A DNA stretch of 57,497 nucleotides from Erysipelotrichaceae bacterium (lineage in GTDB: Bacteria; Bacillota_I; Bacilli_A; Erysipelotrichales; Erysipelotrichaceae): the NCBI GenBank assembly GCA_009773735.1, contig WSYG01000011.1, positions 1-57,497 on the forward strand. Reading direction: 5' to 3'. Shown piece after piece: positions 17,611-27,794 of this stretch. A model generated the notes under the pieces. The model was given only the letters and a program-made list of their open reading frames with translations. It was not told the DNA's origin and did not search any database. The first letter of the stretch is position 1. The number at the start of each line of letters is the position of its first letter. Both the position numbers and the translations under genes were made by a program.

Positions 17611-19886
17611 ATTATAGAACCCTGACCCCAACCTTTTCATTGTCCACAAAAAAATCTTGGAATGAGATCTTTATCCCGATTCAAAATGGAGAAGTCTATC
17701 CATCTTTTGATCAACAAGCCAATCCTCGAATAGAGCTCAAAGGAACATGGAAAAAACAACGGGTCAAAGATCCCAAGCTCAGCATAAGAATACGCGATGA
17801 AGCCACAATCAACAAAATCAGAAATGAAATCAAAGGCATTACATTGCCTAAATTTGATGATTTTGGCCTTTTCGATCATGAATTGCCTGGTGTAGAAAAC
17901 AAGATCTATCATAAGATCTTGCCTCATAATAAAGGCATGGAGACCTATGAAGGGGGAGTATGGTATCGAAAAATCATCCCCGTTCAAAAAGAAATCGACA
18001 AAGTTTATCTGTTTAAAGCTTTGGCGATGAGTTATATTTCTGATCTATTCATCAATGATGTTTATTTGGGCACTCACGAAGGTAGCTTCAATGCGTTCTC
18101 CTACGACATCACAGCTGCTTTGATCGATGGCGACAATGTCTTTGCGATCAGAGTCCATAATATTCCTTGGGGCAGCAGAATCGATGTGATCCCTGCTCAA
18201 GAGGGAACAGATTATTTCAACTATACCGGCATCATCCATGATTTCTGGATCGATATTTTACCTGAGGTATCCGTTCGTAGAGTTGACTTGATCCCTTTAA
18301 GTTTGGATCATACTGAAGTTACGATCATGGTCAGAAACAACTCACACCATCAGGTCGTCTACCCAATGTCTTTTGATTTGTATTCGACAAAGATCAATTC
18401 GAAGAATTTGGGCACAAGTTTTGCGGGCGACTTATGCGATAAAAAAATTAAAGTCTTGGAGGATCGATCATTAACGATCCCTGCAGACAGCTGTGAAGTG
18501 CTGCGCTTTATGTTGGATACTTCTGATCTAAAGCCATGGGCACTTCTTGAACCTTCACTATATGTCCTAAAATCAACCACGCCTTTTGAAGTCTTGCATC
18601 ATGAATTTGGGATCCGTACTTTAGCGACATCGACCCAATCAATCTTATTGAATGGCAAACCTGTCTTTTTAAATGGAATGGCGAGACATGAAGAAAACAT
18701 GCATCGTGGACGCAGCCTGACCCATCAGGAGATCGTTGAGGAATGTCTCAGACTCAAAGAACTGAACATCAATTTCTCCCGTACAGCGCATTATCCCAAC
18801 CATCCGTTGACATATCGTATCTTAGATCGTTTGGGCATCGCTGCGATGATGGAAGTGCCTTTGTGGCAACACGAAGATGTTCACTTCAAAACTCAGATCA
18901 AACGTAAGATCGACATACAGATGTGGCGAAGAAATCGTCCTTCTGTCTTTTTGTGGTCCACTCAAAATGAATGTAACGGAAATCAGTATCGTTTGGCATA
19001 CAATCGCTTATTGGTCAATGATCTCAAGAATAATTTCCCTGATGGACGTTTAACGACTCAATCGGCCGCTGCGGATCGACCAGGTTATGCAGATCCCAGT
19101 ATGCGTGTTTTGGATGTTTTAGGTTACACTTTATATTTCGGTGTATTCCATGGGCAAGAGCATGATACCGACAATCCTTATCTGGACCAAGCTTATTTAG
19201 GTACCCGTGCTTTCTTAGAAAATGCCCATCGCTTTCATAAAAAACCAGTGTTGGTGAGTGAATATGGGATATGGAGTTCTACTGGCGAACAGGCTCAAAT
19301 CGACCTTACGATCAACAATCTAAGGGCTTTTGTCGAACTAAGAAACCTTGATTTCAGCAATCATGAAACCACGTATGGATTTGTCAGCGGGATCAATTAT
19401 TGGACGATCAATGACTGGTTTTGTAATCATAACGTGTGGATTCAGTCAATGGGCTTCAAAACCCTTGATCGTAGCCCGAAACCGATTGAAAATCGCTTAA
19501 AACCGCTCTATAAAAGACTGATTTCGGCATCTTTTGAACCACAGAAGGACCAGAATCTGTTTAAAGGTCATTTGTTTATAAATGGCCCAAAAACAGTGCT
19601 CTATGTCAATAAAAACGGTTTCGATGCCTCTAAAACACCATATTTGGTGATTAGAGGAGATGATCCTATGTTTGAGGATGGATTTGACATCATGATTACG
19701 CACAAGAATTGTGAAAATAGAATCCTAAGTGTTGAGAAATGTGAAGAAATTATGGTTTTTCACCTATGGACCCTTGAACCAGATTTCCTTAAGCAAATGG
19801 TAGCGCTTACCTTGTTGAGCACTTCAGACGAACGTCGTTTACATGTGCGTCAAATCGATTGTTGCACAACTCTTAAAAAAAGATGA
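17607..19886 (+). CDS. GH2-family glycoside hydrolase, cytoplasmic
   Basis: 759 residues. The N-terminal sugar-binding jelly roll (GGVWYRKIIPV ... NDVYLGTHEGSFNAFSYDIT) and an immunoglobulin-like domain precede the TIM barrel. The acid/base Glu is E455 (STQNECNGN) and the nucleophile E552 (VSEYGIWSS). The motif FSRTAHYPNHP is typical of beta-glucuronidase-like GH2 enzymes. Specificity (beta-galactoside, glucuronide, mannoside or glucoside) cannot be read off. Placement suggests removal of a side group from imported oligosaccharides. No signal peptide. It overlaps GH3 by 4 bp. Confidence 0.87.
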   Translation: MNYRTLTPTFSLSTKKSWNEIFIPIQNGEVYPSFDQQANPRIELKGTWKKQRVKDPKLSIRIRDEATINKIRNEIKGITLPKFDDFGLFDHELPGVENKIYHKILPHNKGMETYEGGVWYRKIIPVQKEIDKVYLFKALAMSYISDLFINDVYLGTHEGSFNAFSYDITAALIDGDNVFAIRVHNIPWGSRIDVIPAQEGTDYFNYTGIIHDFWIDILPEVSVRRVDLIPLSLDHTEVTIMVRNNSHHQVVYPMSFDLYSTKINSKNLGTSFAGDLCDKKIKVLEDRSLTIPADSCEVLRFMLDTSDLKPWALLEPSLYVLKSTTPFEVLHHEFGIRTLATSTQSILLNGKPVFLNGMARHEENMHRGRSLTHQEIVEECLRLKELNINFSRTAHYPNHPLTYRILDRLGIAAMMEVPLWQHEDVHFKTQIKRKIDIQMWRRNRPSVFLWSTQNECNGNQYRLAYNRLLVNDLKNNFPDGRLTTQSAAADRPGYADPSMRVLDVLGYTLYFGVFHGQEHDTDNPYLDQAYLGTRAFLENAHRFHKKPVLVSEYGIWSSTGEQAQIDLTINNLRAFVELRNLDFSNHETTYGFVSGINYWTINDWFCNHNVWIQSMGFKTLDRSPKPIENRLKPLYKRLISASFEPQKDQNLFKGHLFINGPKTVLYVNKNGFDASKTPYLVIRGDDPMFEDGFDIMITHKNCENRILSVEKCEEIMVFHLWTLEPDFLKQMVALTLLSTSDERRLHVRQIDCCTTLKKR

Positions 19887-19895
19887 ACAAAAGTA

Positions 19896-19924
19896 TTGAA
19901 AGCGTTTTCGTTTTTTGTTAAGAT
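19896..19924 (+). promoter_or_regulatory. Promoter plus operator of the solute-binding protein gene
   Basis: TTGAAA (19896-19901), a 17-bp spacer and TAAGAT (19919-19924). The operator core TGAAAGCGTTTTCG (19897-19910) overlaps the -35 box, so binding would occlude RNA polymerase. The core also fits a catabolite-response element well. Confidence 0.75.
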
Positions 19925-19955
19925 GGGATTAGAATTAATCCATTAGGAGGAAACA

Positions 19956-21563
19956 ATGAAGAAAATTCTATTAGTATTGGTAGCATTAGCATTCATTGGC
20001 TCTACTTTAACTGGTTGTTCAAGTTATAAGGCACTCGACAAGAAAATTGCCGGCGAGATCTCAATTATGTTGTGGTCTGGCGACGGCGTTTATGCTGAGG
20101 ACATTGGCCATAAGAACTTGACTCCGGCTGATTTAAAGGGTCAAAACAACGCTGCAGTTTATGCTGTTGCGAAAGCTTTCAATGAAGTTTATCCAAATGT
20201 TAAGGTAAATGTTTATGCCAAGGCCGCTGGCCCAAATGACGGCGGCGTATCCTGGACTCAAGAATTAGAAAACTTCAAAGCTGAACACGGAAAATATCCT
20301 GATGTTTATGCTTCCACCGACTTAGCAGGCGATGTGGCCAGAGGCTTCGTTGCTGATTTGTCAGTCTTCAAAGACGATCCGCTATACAAATCATTCAATA
20401 AATCTGTCATGGCGATGATGAACTACTATGGCTTCCAAGCCGGTATCCCACAGTTCCTACAACCTTGGGGCGTTTACATCAATAAAGCTTTGGCTGAAGA
20501 AAACAACTTAGATGTTCCAGATCCTGATTGGACCATCGAAGAATACACCGATTTCGTAAACTCTGCTGATGGTGTTAATTTCTGGGGTTCGATGGATGTC
20601 GAAATGGACTTCATCCGTACCGGCGTTAAAACATTTGAACAACAAATGTTAAACTTCAAAGGCACCGGAGCATATGTTAACGTTGCTTCCGACGAAGTCA
20701 AAGCATTGCTTGACTACGTTCCAGATTGGGCTTCTTCCGCAATTTGGCCACAATTTGACTTAGGAAAAGTTCCTGCAGAAGTCATGGATGCCAACTGGTG
20801 GTGGAGTTTCAAATTCTTCATGGAAAACAAAATCTTGACCAATGCTGGCGATCCTTGGATGATGGGCGACTGTGCCAATCCAACCGTTGGACACTGGGGT
20901 GCTTGTAAATCTACCGACTGGGATATCTATCCACGTCCGTCTACGCCTTATCAAAAGAACACCGTTGGTGTCGTATTAGATCCTATGGCAGTTTATAACC
21001 AATGTACAAAAGATGGAGACGTTGCTTGCTCAACAGATGAGAAAGCTCAGATCAAATTGGCTTATACCTTTGCTTCATTCTTTGCTGGTGATACCGCTGC
21101 TTGGCAGGCTCGCGCCGACCAAACCTTCATGGATGGAGAAGCTGAAAAAACATCCTTGAATGATTCCTTACCTCTCGTTACCGGAAAAGCCTTTGATGAT
21201 CAAATGGCCATCTGGTATTCTTCCCCAACTCATACACGTTTCAAAGACCCAGCTGTAATGCCAGGTTGGCATGAAGTTCTTAAGATTTGGAAAGCTGGTC
21301 AATTCTGGTCTGTTTCCGATAAAGCGGCTGTTTGGACCTATAATTTTGAAGGTGCAAGCCGTCCGATCATTTACGAATGGATGAATTCTTACAAGGCTGA
21401 TATTGCTGGTGCAGTTCGTACAGATGCCAATTGGCCAAATGAAGTGAAGTCAAGATTAGCGGATTGGAATACACAGTTCAATGCCCGTTACACAGAAGCT
21501 TCAAAGAGTTTAGTCAAAGGCTTAAAAGATTTCTACGGCTTTAAAGACGCAGACTTCAAATAA
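19956..21563 (+). CDS. ABC transporter solute-binding lipoprotein (family 1)
   Basis: 535 residues. The signal peptide has a lipobox Cys21 (STLTGC). The mature protein is rich in Trp/Tyr (for example NWWWSFKFF), as expected for a sugar-binding cleft, and fits a large family-1 extracellular solute-binding protein for oligosaccharides. AGGAGG lies 8 bp upstream. It has its own promoter, operator and strong terminator, so it can be made in excess of the permeases. It uses more C-ending codons (GGC, TTC, GCC, AAC) than neighbouring genes, consistent with high expression. Permease partners lie 4.4 kb downstream. The exact ligand is inferred from context only. Confidence 0.9.
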   Translation: MKKILLVLVALAFIGSTLTGCSSYKALDKKIAGEISIMLWSGDGVYAEDIGHKNLTPADLKGQNNAAVYAVAKAFNEVYPNVKVNVYAKAAGPNDGGVSWTQELENFKAEHGKYPDVYASTDLAGDVARGFVADLSVFKDDPLYKSFNKSVMAMMNYYGFQAGIPQFLQPWGVYINKALAEENNLDVPDPDWTIEEYTDFVNSADGVNFWGSMDVEMDFIRTGVKTFEQQMLNFKGTGAYVNVASDEVKALLDYVPDWASSAIWPQFDLGKVPAEVMDANWWWSFKFFMENKILTNAGDPWMMGDCANPTVGHWGACKSTDWDIYPRPSTPYQKNTVGVVLDPMAVYNQCTKDGDVACSTDEKAQIKLAYTFASFFAGDTAAWQARADQTFMDGEAEKTSLNDSLPLVTGKAFDDQMAIWYSSPTHTRFKDPAVMPGWHEVLKIWKAGQFWSVSDKAAVWTYNFEGASRPIIYEWMNSYKADIAGAVRTDANWPNEVKSRLADWNTQFNARYTEASKSLVKGLKDFYGFKDADFK

Positions 21564-21573
21564 TCTTGAGTTT

Positions 21574-21602
21574 AAGGCACCCCAAAAAGGGTGCCTTTTT
21601 TA
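21574..21602 (+). terminator. Strong terminator after solute-binding protein
   Basis: AAGGCACCC-CAAAAA-GGGTGCCTT followed by TTTT. Confidence 0.9.
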
Positions 21603-21618
21603 ATGATTCAAGTGAATA

Positions 21619-21660
21619 CGAAAACGCTTTCTTGATTTGTATGATGAACTTTGATAAAAT
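21619..21660 (+). promoter_or_regulatory. Operator and promoter of the GH4-transporter operon
   Basis: The operator core CGAAAACGCTTTCT (21619-21632) abuts TTGATT (21632-21637). After 17 bp comes TAAAAT (21655-21660), and the GH4 ATG is at 21669. Transcription would begin almost at the start codon. Confidence 0.7.
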
Positions 21661-21668
21661 AGTATAAT

Positions 21669-23069
21669 ATGAAAACAATGGTCAAACAACCAAAAATCGT
21701 CGTCATTGGTGCGGGAAGTGCTTCCTTTGGATTAGTCAATTTAGGAGCTATTATTCGTCATCAAAGACTAAAGGGAATTCATCTAAGTTTGGTGGATATC
21801 AATGAATCAGGATTGATTCAAATAACCAATTTAGCGCAACGTATGAATCGTGAATGGGATGCGCAAATGATCATCACTTCTACAACGGATCGTACAGAAG
21901 CACTGGTTGATGCGGATTATATCATCTTATCCGTTGCGATCGATCGTGAACAATGTTGGAAACAAGATGTTGAGATCGCATTGAAATATGGCATACATCA
22001 CTATGGGGAAAATGGCGGACCTGGTGCATTGATGCATACAGCTCGCAATATTACCTTGATTTTGCCTATACTAAAAGATATAGAACGATTGTGTCCAAAT
22101 GCCATGGTTTTGAATTTTACCAATCCAGTGCCTCGCATCAACATTGCCGCGGCACGGTTTACGAAAGTTAAGATGGTTGGGATATGTCATCAAATTGATT
22201 TTGGATACATGATGAGTGCCAAGATCCTACAAAACGAATTTGGATTTAAGATTCCCAAAGACTATCGCTTTACATGGAATAGTGGCTGGGATCATTTCGG
22301 ATCCATGGTTCAACAGGCCACAGAACGATTTGATATCGTAGCAGCAGGCATCAATCATTTCTCCTGGTATTTATCGATCAAAGATAAAAAGACAGGCAAA
22401 GAACTCTTGCCTTTATTCAAAGAAACATTCTTAAACGAATATCCAGAGTTTGAGCCATATACTCGTAAGATCCTCAGTGTCTTTAAAGAATTACCGATCG
22501 GTGGAGATTGTCATATGTTGGAATACTTACCGTTTACCCACAATAATGTGAAAAAAAGCTGGGAAAGTTTTGACATACAAATGTATCCACTCATGAAAGC
22601 TGAAGCAGATCGTCATAAAATGTGGGAAGAAATCGAAAAAATGGCCAGTGGTCAAAGCAGTATCGAGCATTTATTGCATACCCATACCGAGCGTGCTGAA
22701 CAGATCATCGTTGCGATGATGCATGATGAACCCATTCTTGATCAAGCTGTCAATATTCCAAATCAGGGATATGTCACAAATCTTCCAAATGGTGCGATCG
22801 TAGAAGTGCCTGCTACCATATCAAAAGATGGAATAAAAGGGGTGGTTGTCGGTGATTTACCTGAAATCGCAGCCATATGGTGCCGCAGGCAAATCGAAGT
22901 AGCAGAATTGGCTGTCAAAGCTGCAGTGACGGGGGACAAAGCACTCTTACTACAAGCTTTACTCATCGATCAGATGATCGATGATATAGGACAGGCAGAA
23001 GCATTATTGGATGAATATTTATTGGCCAACGAAAAGTATCTTCCTCAGTTTTTTAAAAAAGGAGAATGA
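21669..23069 (+). CDS. GH4-family NAD-dependent glycosidase
   Basis: 466 residues. The N-terminal dinucleotide motif GAGSASF (14-20), NFTNP (149-153) and the metal-binding pair C173-H174 in GICHQ, plus GINHFSW near 230, are the GH4 signature. GH4 enzymes use NAD+ and a divalent metal in an oxidation-elimination mechanism and act in the cytoplasm. Known activities include alpha-galactosidase, alpha-glucuronidase and 6-phospho-glucosidases. Which applies here is open, though in a beta-glucan locus a 6-phospho-beta-glucosidase is attractive. No Shine-Dalgarno is visible, and the mRNA may be leaderless. It leads the operon running to the GH3 lipoprotein at 36.9 kb. Confidence 0.85.
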   Translation: MKTMVKQPKIVVIGAGSASFGLVNLGAIIRHQRLKGIHLSLVDINESGLIQITNLAQRMNREWDAQMIITSTTDRTEALVDADYIILSVAIDREQCWKQDVEIALKYGIHHYGENGGPGALMHTARNITLILPILKDIERLCPNAMVLNFTNPVPRINIAAARFTKVKMVGICHQIDFGYMMSAKILQNEFGFKIPKDYRFTWNSGWDHFGSMVQQATERFDIVAAGINHFSWYLSIKDKKTGKELLPLFKETFLNEYPEFEPYTRKILSVFKELPIGGDCHMLEYLPFTHNNVKKSWESFDIQMYPLMKAEADRHKMWEEIEKMASGQSSIEHLLHTHTERAEQIIVAMMHDEPILDQAVNIPNQGYVTNLPNGAIVEVPATISKDGIKGVVVGDLPEIAAIWCRRQIEVAELAVKAAVTGDKALLLQALLIDQMIDDIGQAEALLDEYLLANEKYLPQFFKKGE

Positions 23070-23071
23070 AT

Positions 23072-25975
23072 ATGAAAAGGATACCCGCCCTGTTCTTGAC
23101 GTTGTTCTTGATCTTAAGTGGTCTATCGGGATGTCAAAGTAGCTCAACGGTTAAAGCGTATACGGATGCTCAAAAGGATGAAGCTTATGCTTATCTGCTA
23201 CAAGGCTTGAATCAAAGCACGACTTTTTATGCGGATTATCAGAAAAAACTATCAAAACCTGGGATCACACAAGAAACTCAAATCAATACCGAGGCATTGA
23301 CCATAGGAGCCTACGGATCGGTTGAATTTTCGTTTAATCTTGCAAGCGCTTACACCTCTCAACTTAGGTTGGTGTATCAAGTAGCGCCAGGAACATTACT
23401 GTCTCCGATCTTATCCGTCAACATCAATGGGAAGTCACCTTTCGTAGAAGCTTTATCGATCGATGTGGCTTTGAATTGGTTTAGTGATACGTCCCGTTTT
23501 CCTTTGGATTCTTACCAAGATGAATCTTTACCAGCACAGACGGTTGATACTTCAATAAGGACCTTAGATTTCTACGATACTTTACACAGCAGTTCTCAAC
23601 CATTGAAGTTTGAGTTTAAAGCAGGGGATAATACACTTAGTTTTACCAATGTTTCTTCAAGTCCTTTAACGATCTTAAAAGTAAGTTTGATGCCAATCGA
23701 TGAAAGACCTGCTTATGCATCTTATTCGGCAGGTTTAACCAAAACAACAAAACCAAATCGTATAGTCGATGCGGTTCGTTATACATCAAAAAACTCTTCG
23801 TTTGTTCGTTTAAGTTCGTATGGTTCACCTTCAGTTGCCCCATATTCAGTTAAAACCAAACTTTTAAACATCATCGATGGGATGGCTTGGAACAAAGCAG
23901 GGCAATCTGTGACCTATACCGTGGATGTTGCAGAGAGTGGAGCTTATGCTTTAGCCATGCATTATTTAAACGACAAGACAGATTTCCAGGTCTTTAGATC
24001 GATTTTAATCGATGGAGTGATTCCTTTTAAAGAAGTCCAAGCGTATGCTTTTGATTATACGGGTGGTGGTGCTTGGCGTGTAGAAGTTTTACAGGATGAC
24101 AATAAAAATCCGTATCTATTTGAACTCTCAAAAGGAACCCATACGATTACGTTTGTGGCAGAATCAGAACCTTTGATTCCAGCACTGACCACGATGCGTA
24201 ATCTGATCGCCCATATTAATGCTTTTGCTTTAGATATCCGTAAGATCACAGGCAGAGACATCGATCGTAACAGAACGTGGAAATTGACCAATTTCTTACC
24301 AGAGACACAAAAAAATCTTGAATCCTATAAAATTTTGATCAGTCGTTTGGTCAGTGATCTATCGATTTACGCCAATAATGGGACCGCATCTTCCGCATTG
24401 TCTTTTATGATCAAAGCTTTGGTGAAGATCGATAAGATGCTTGAAAATCCAGATGAATTGCCTTTATATCTGGATGATCTGTATAGTGCGACAGGTTCTA
24501 TCACTGAAATGTTAGGCAATACACTGTCATCCCTTCAAAATCAAGCCTTATCTTTAGATAGCTTTGCATTTTATACCGATAAACAACCGATCATTGCGGA
24601 AGCATCCTTCATGGATGTTGCGAGTTCATCGGCACTAAGTTTCATCAATTCCTTTACCTCAAAGAAATACATCGCTAAGAAGGATCCGAATGTTTTAAAT
24701 GTCTGGGTCAATCGTTCGATTACCTATGTCGATACAATGCAGAAATTGGTCGATCAGACCTTTACAGCCAAGACAGGCATCAAAGTAAAGATTTCAGTTA
24801 TGCCAGATGTCAATAAGTTGATCTTAGCCAATGCAACCAATGAAGCACCAGATGTGGCTTTAGGTTTGCCTTCATATATGCCGTATGAATTTGCGATAAG
24901 AGATGCTTCGTATCAGCTGAGTTCGTTCCCTGATTTTTGGGAAACGGTTGCGAATATGCCAGCTGGATCGATGGTTCCTTATGTCTTAAATGAACAAGTT
25001 TATGCGATTCCAGAAACCTTAGATTTTCACGCGATCATCTATCGTAAAGACATCTTTGAAAACATCGATTTAAGTGTCCCTGATACTTGGCAAGATGTCA
25101 TCAATCTTTTGCCTGAACTTCAACGTTATGGGATGAATTTCTATCATCTAACGGCAGGTGGAACTGCCTTGAAGTGGTACTATCAGACCAGTCCTTTCGT
25201 CTATCAGTTTGAAGGTGAACTGTATGCGGATAATGGTTACAGCTCTAATATCGATTCTCCAGAAACAGTGGCTGGTTTAAAATTCATGACCGATCTGTTT
25301 ATTAAATATGCGATCCCTGAACAAGTGGCTTCGTTCTATAACGGTTTTAGATTTGGATCATTGCCTGTAGGGATCGCTGATTTTGCGACTTACCTACAAA
25401 TCAAGAATGCTGCTTCTGAATTAACCGGCCTATGGGCTTTAGCACCTTACCCAGGCATCAAAAACAAAGAAGGCGAGATCCTAAGGTGGGACATCGTCAA
25501 TGGGACTGCAGGCATCATCTTTAAGAGCACGAAATTTGCGGATAACAGTTGGGACTTCATGAAATGGTGGACATCAACTGAAACCCAAACCGCTTTTGCG
25601 TATTCTCTGCAATCGACGTATGGTCCTGAATATGTATGGTTATCCAGTAATCTAGAAGCTGTACAAAATGCCCCAATCGATGCGGCAGATAAACAAGTCA
25701 TGCTTGAACAATTCAAGTGGATCAATGACGTACCACGCTTACCAGGTGGTTATATGTTAGAACGAGGTCTCTCTGATATTTGGAACACGACTGTATTACA
25801 GGGTACACCGATCAGAGTTGCGATCGACCGCCAAAAAATAACAATAGATCGTGAAATCAAACGTAAAATGATTGAATTTGGATACATCAATCCTGATGGA
25901 AGTGCGGCTAAACCGTATGTGATCAGAGGAGTCGATTGGATCCAAGCTCAAATCGATGCGGCTAAGGAGAACTAA
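23072..25975 (+). CDS. Solute-binding lipoprotein fused to N-terminal carbohydrate-binding-like domains
   Basis: 967 residues from the ATG at 23072. The AAGGAG ribosome site is correctly spaced for this ATG and too close for the one at 23066. The lipobox Cys is C21 (SGLSGC). Residues about 60-225 and 250-390 look like beta-sandwich, galactose-binding/CBM-like modules ([19 protein letters not shown] ... [11 protein letters not shown]). A helical linker follows, and from about residue 540 a family-1 solute-binding domain (VLNVWVNRS ... [14 protein letters not shown]). This is nearly twice the normal length. The extra domains may hold long glucan chains at the membrane. It starts 2 bp after the GH4 stop and lies directly before the permeases. 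Confidence 0.85.
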   Translation: MKRIPALFLTLFLILSGLSGCQSSSTVKAYTDAQKDEAYAYLLQGLNQSTTFYADYQKKLSKPGITQETQINTEALTIGAYGSVEFSFNLASAYTSQLRLVYQVAPGTLLSPILSVNINGKSPFVEALSIDVALNWFSDTSRFPLDSYQDESLPAQTVDTSIRTLDFYDTLHSSSQPLKFEFKAGDNTLSFTNVSSSPLTILKVSLMPIDERPAYASYSAGLTKTTKPNRIVDAVRYTSKNSSFVRLSSYGSPSVAPYSVKTKLLNIIDGMAWNKAGQSVTYTVDVAESGAYALAMHYLNDKTDFQVFRSILIDGVIPFKEVQAYAFDYTGGGAWRVEVLQDDNKNPYLFELSKGTHTITFVAESEPLIPALTTMRNLIAHINAFALDIRKITGRDIDRNRTWKLTNFLPETQKNLESYKILISRLVSDLSIYANNGTASSALSFMIKALVKIDKMLENPDELPLYLDDLYSATGSITEMLGNTLSSLQNQALSLDSFAFYTDKQPIIAEASFMDVASSSALSFINSFTSKKYIAKKDPNVLNVWVNRSITYVDTMQKLVDQTFTAKTGIKVKISVMPDVNKLILANATNEAPDVALGLPSYMPYEFAIRDASYQLSSFPDFWETVANMPAGSMVPYVLNEQVYAIPETLDFHAIIYRKDIFENIDLSVPDTWQDVINLLPELQRYGMNFYHLTAGGTALKWYYQTSPFVYQFEGELYADNGYSSNIDSPETVAGLKFMTDLFIKYAIPEQVASFYNGFRFGSLPVGIADFATYLQIKNAASELTGLWALAPYPGIKNKEGEILRWDIVNGTAGIIFKSTKFADNSWDFMKWWTSTETQTAFAYSLQSTYGPEYVWLSSNLEAVQNAPIDAADKQVMLEQFKWINDVPRLPGGYMLERGLSDIWNTTVLQGTPIRVAIDRQKITIDREIKRKMIEFGYINPDGSAAKPYVIRGVDWIQAQIDAAKEN

Positions 25976-25976
25976 T

Positions 25977-26915
25977 ATGAAACTCTCGCAACGAATCAGA
26001 AAGGCTTTTATCGATAAGGCTGGCGAATCTACGTTCATGGATTACTTGACGATCTTTTGGATGTTGCTTCCGTATGCTTTGCTGTTCTCTTTGTTTGTCG
26101 CTATCCCAGTCGCATTGGCGATTGGTTTATCCTTGACTTACTTTAATACGATTCAGTTTCCAGAATTCAAAGGCTTCTTAAACTACATCACCTTGTTGAC
26201 GCAAGATGAAGTCTTCTTAAAATTCGTCTTACCCAATACATTTAAATATGCCTTGATCATTGGACCTGGGGGCTATTTCTTATCCTTTATCCTCGCATGG
26301 ATGTTGGCTCAGATCACGCCTAAGATGCGTACGATCATTGCCTTGGCTTTATATACCCCGTCTATGGTTGGGGGTGTCTTTATATCTGTTGTATGGAGAA
26401 CCTTATTTTCAGGGGATGAGGCAGGTTATATCAATGCCTTACTGATGGAGTGGGGGTGGATCGTACGCCCCATTCAGTTCCTTCAGTCGCCTGAATATCT
26501 GATGAACATTATGATTGTGGTTGGCTTATGGTCAGCGATGGGGATAGGATTCTTGGCGATGTTGGCAGGGATCTTAAACACCAACGAAGAGCTCTATGAA
26601 GCTGCCTATATCGATGGGATCAAGAATAAACTACAGGAAGTCATCTACATCACCATTCCTTCCATGCGTTCACAGATGTTGTTTGGAGCGGTTATGGCGA
26701 TCGTTGGGGCATTTAACAGCGGTTGGATCGGAGTAGCTTTATCAGGTACCAATCCTACCCCGCAATATGCAGGTCAGCTCATCATCAATCATATTGAAGA
26801 TTATGGGTTTATCCGTTATGAGATGGGGTATGCGGCTGCAGTATCTGTTGCACTCTTACTGATCATCTGGGCTTTTTCTAAAGTAGCTTACCGTTTATTC
26901 GGAGAAAGGGACTGA
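25977..26915 (+). CDS. Sugar ABC permease, MalF/UgpA type (pair 1)
   Basis: 312 residues from the ATG at 25977, which follows AAGGAGAA. Six transmembrane helices are seen. The cytoplasmic EAA loop [11 protein letters not shown] docks the ATPase. A start at 25956 would lie inside the preceding gene and lacks a ribosome site. It pairs with the next gene to form the channel. No ATPase gene is in the window, as in systems served by a shared MsmX-type ATPase. Confidence 0.92.
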   Translation: MKLSQRIRKAFIDKAGESTFMDYLTIFWMLLPYALLFSLFVAIPVALAIGLSLTYFNTIQFPEFKGFLNYITLLTQDEVFLKFVLPNTFKYALIIGPGGYFLSFILAWMLAQITPKMRTIIALALYTPSMVGGVFISVVWRTLFSGDEAGYINALLMEWGWIVRPIQFLQSPEYLMNIMIVVGLWSAMGIGFLAMLAGILNTNEELYEAAYIDGIKNKLQEVIYITIPSMRSQMLFGAVMAIVGAFNSGWIGVALSGTNPTPQYAGQLIINHIEDYGFIRYEMGYAAAVSVALLLIIWAFSKVAYRLFGERD

Positions 26916-26916
26916 T

Positions 26917-27786
26917 ATGGCTTTCCAAGGTACGAAAATCAATCCTAAGCGGTTTGATAAATCACAGCTCAAGTTCTACATCGTTTTAGTTCCCATGGCT
27001 TTATTCATGGTTTTACCGGTCATCTATATCGTCAACCAAGCCTTTAAACCACTGGATGAACTCTTTATGTTTCCTCCTCGTTTCTTCGTCATCAAACCTA
27101 CCCTTAAGAACTTCACAGATCTGTTTAGAACAGCGTCTACAACAGGGGTTCCTATGTCTCGGTATCTGTTTAATTCCATCGTGGTGACCTTAGTTACCGT
27201 CTTTGCGAACATATTGGTTACTGCATCAAGTGCGTATGTATTAAGTAAGAAGAAGTTTAAAATGAAACACAGACTATTTGCCTTAAATCAGATCGCGTTG
27301 ATGTTTGTTCCTATTGCTGTGGCGATCCCACGTTTCTTGATCATCAAGAATGTTGGTTTAAGTGATAATTTCTTAGCCCATATCGTTCCTTTATTGGCCA
27401 TGCCGATTGGTTTATTCTTAGTCAAGCAGTTTATGGATGATATTCCTGATGCTTTGATAGAAGCTGCTCGATTAGATGGTGCCAATGATTTCCAGATCTT
27501 ACTTAAGATCGTCATGCCTTTGGTTAAACCTGCTTTGGCTACAGTTGGGATCTTAACTTTCCAAGTCGTATGGAATGCAACTGAAAGTTCTAGTTTATAT
27601 ATCTCTGATGAGACCTTAAAAACCTTTGCCTTCTACTTAAGTACCTTGACCGCATCTTCAAATGTGATCGCAGGGGCAGGGATGTCTGCAGCAGCTGGTT
27701 TGATCATGTTCTTGCCTAATCTTATTATCTTTATGATGCTGCAATCTAAGGTCATGAATACCATGACCCATTCAGGCATCAAATAG
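26917..27786 (+). CDS. Sugar ABC permease, MalG/UgpE type (pair 1)
   Basis: 289 residues with six predicted helices and the EAA loop [12 protein letters not shown], typical of the second subunit of carbohydrate uptake ABC transporters. It starts 1 bp after the first permease, so the two should be made in equal amounts. It forms the heterodimeric channel with that permease for the solute-binding proteins encoded upstream. Confidence 0.93.
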   Translation: MAFQGTKINPKRFDKSQLKFYIVLVPMALFMVLPVIYIVNQAFKPLDELFMFPPRFFVIKPTLKNFTDLFRTASTTGVPMSRYLFNSIVVTLVTVFANILVTASSAYVLSKKKFKMKHRLFALNQIALMFVPIAVAIPRFLIIKNVGLSDNFLAHIVPLLAMPIGLFLVKQFMDDIPDALIEAARLDGANDFQILLKIVMPLVKPALATVGILTFQVVWNATESSSLYISDETLKTFAFYLSTLTASSNVIAGAGMSAAAGLIMFLPNLIIFMMLQSKVMNTMTHSGIK

Positions 27787-27794
27787 GCAATCCC

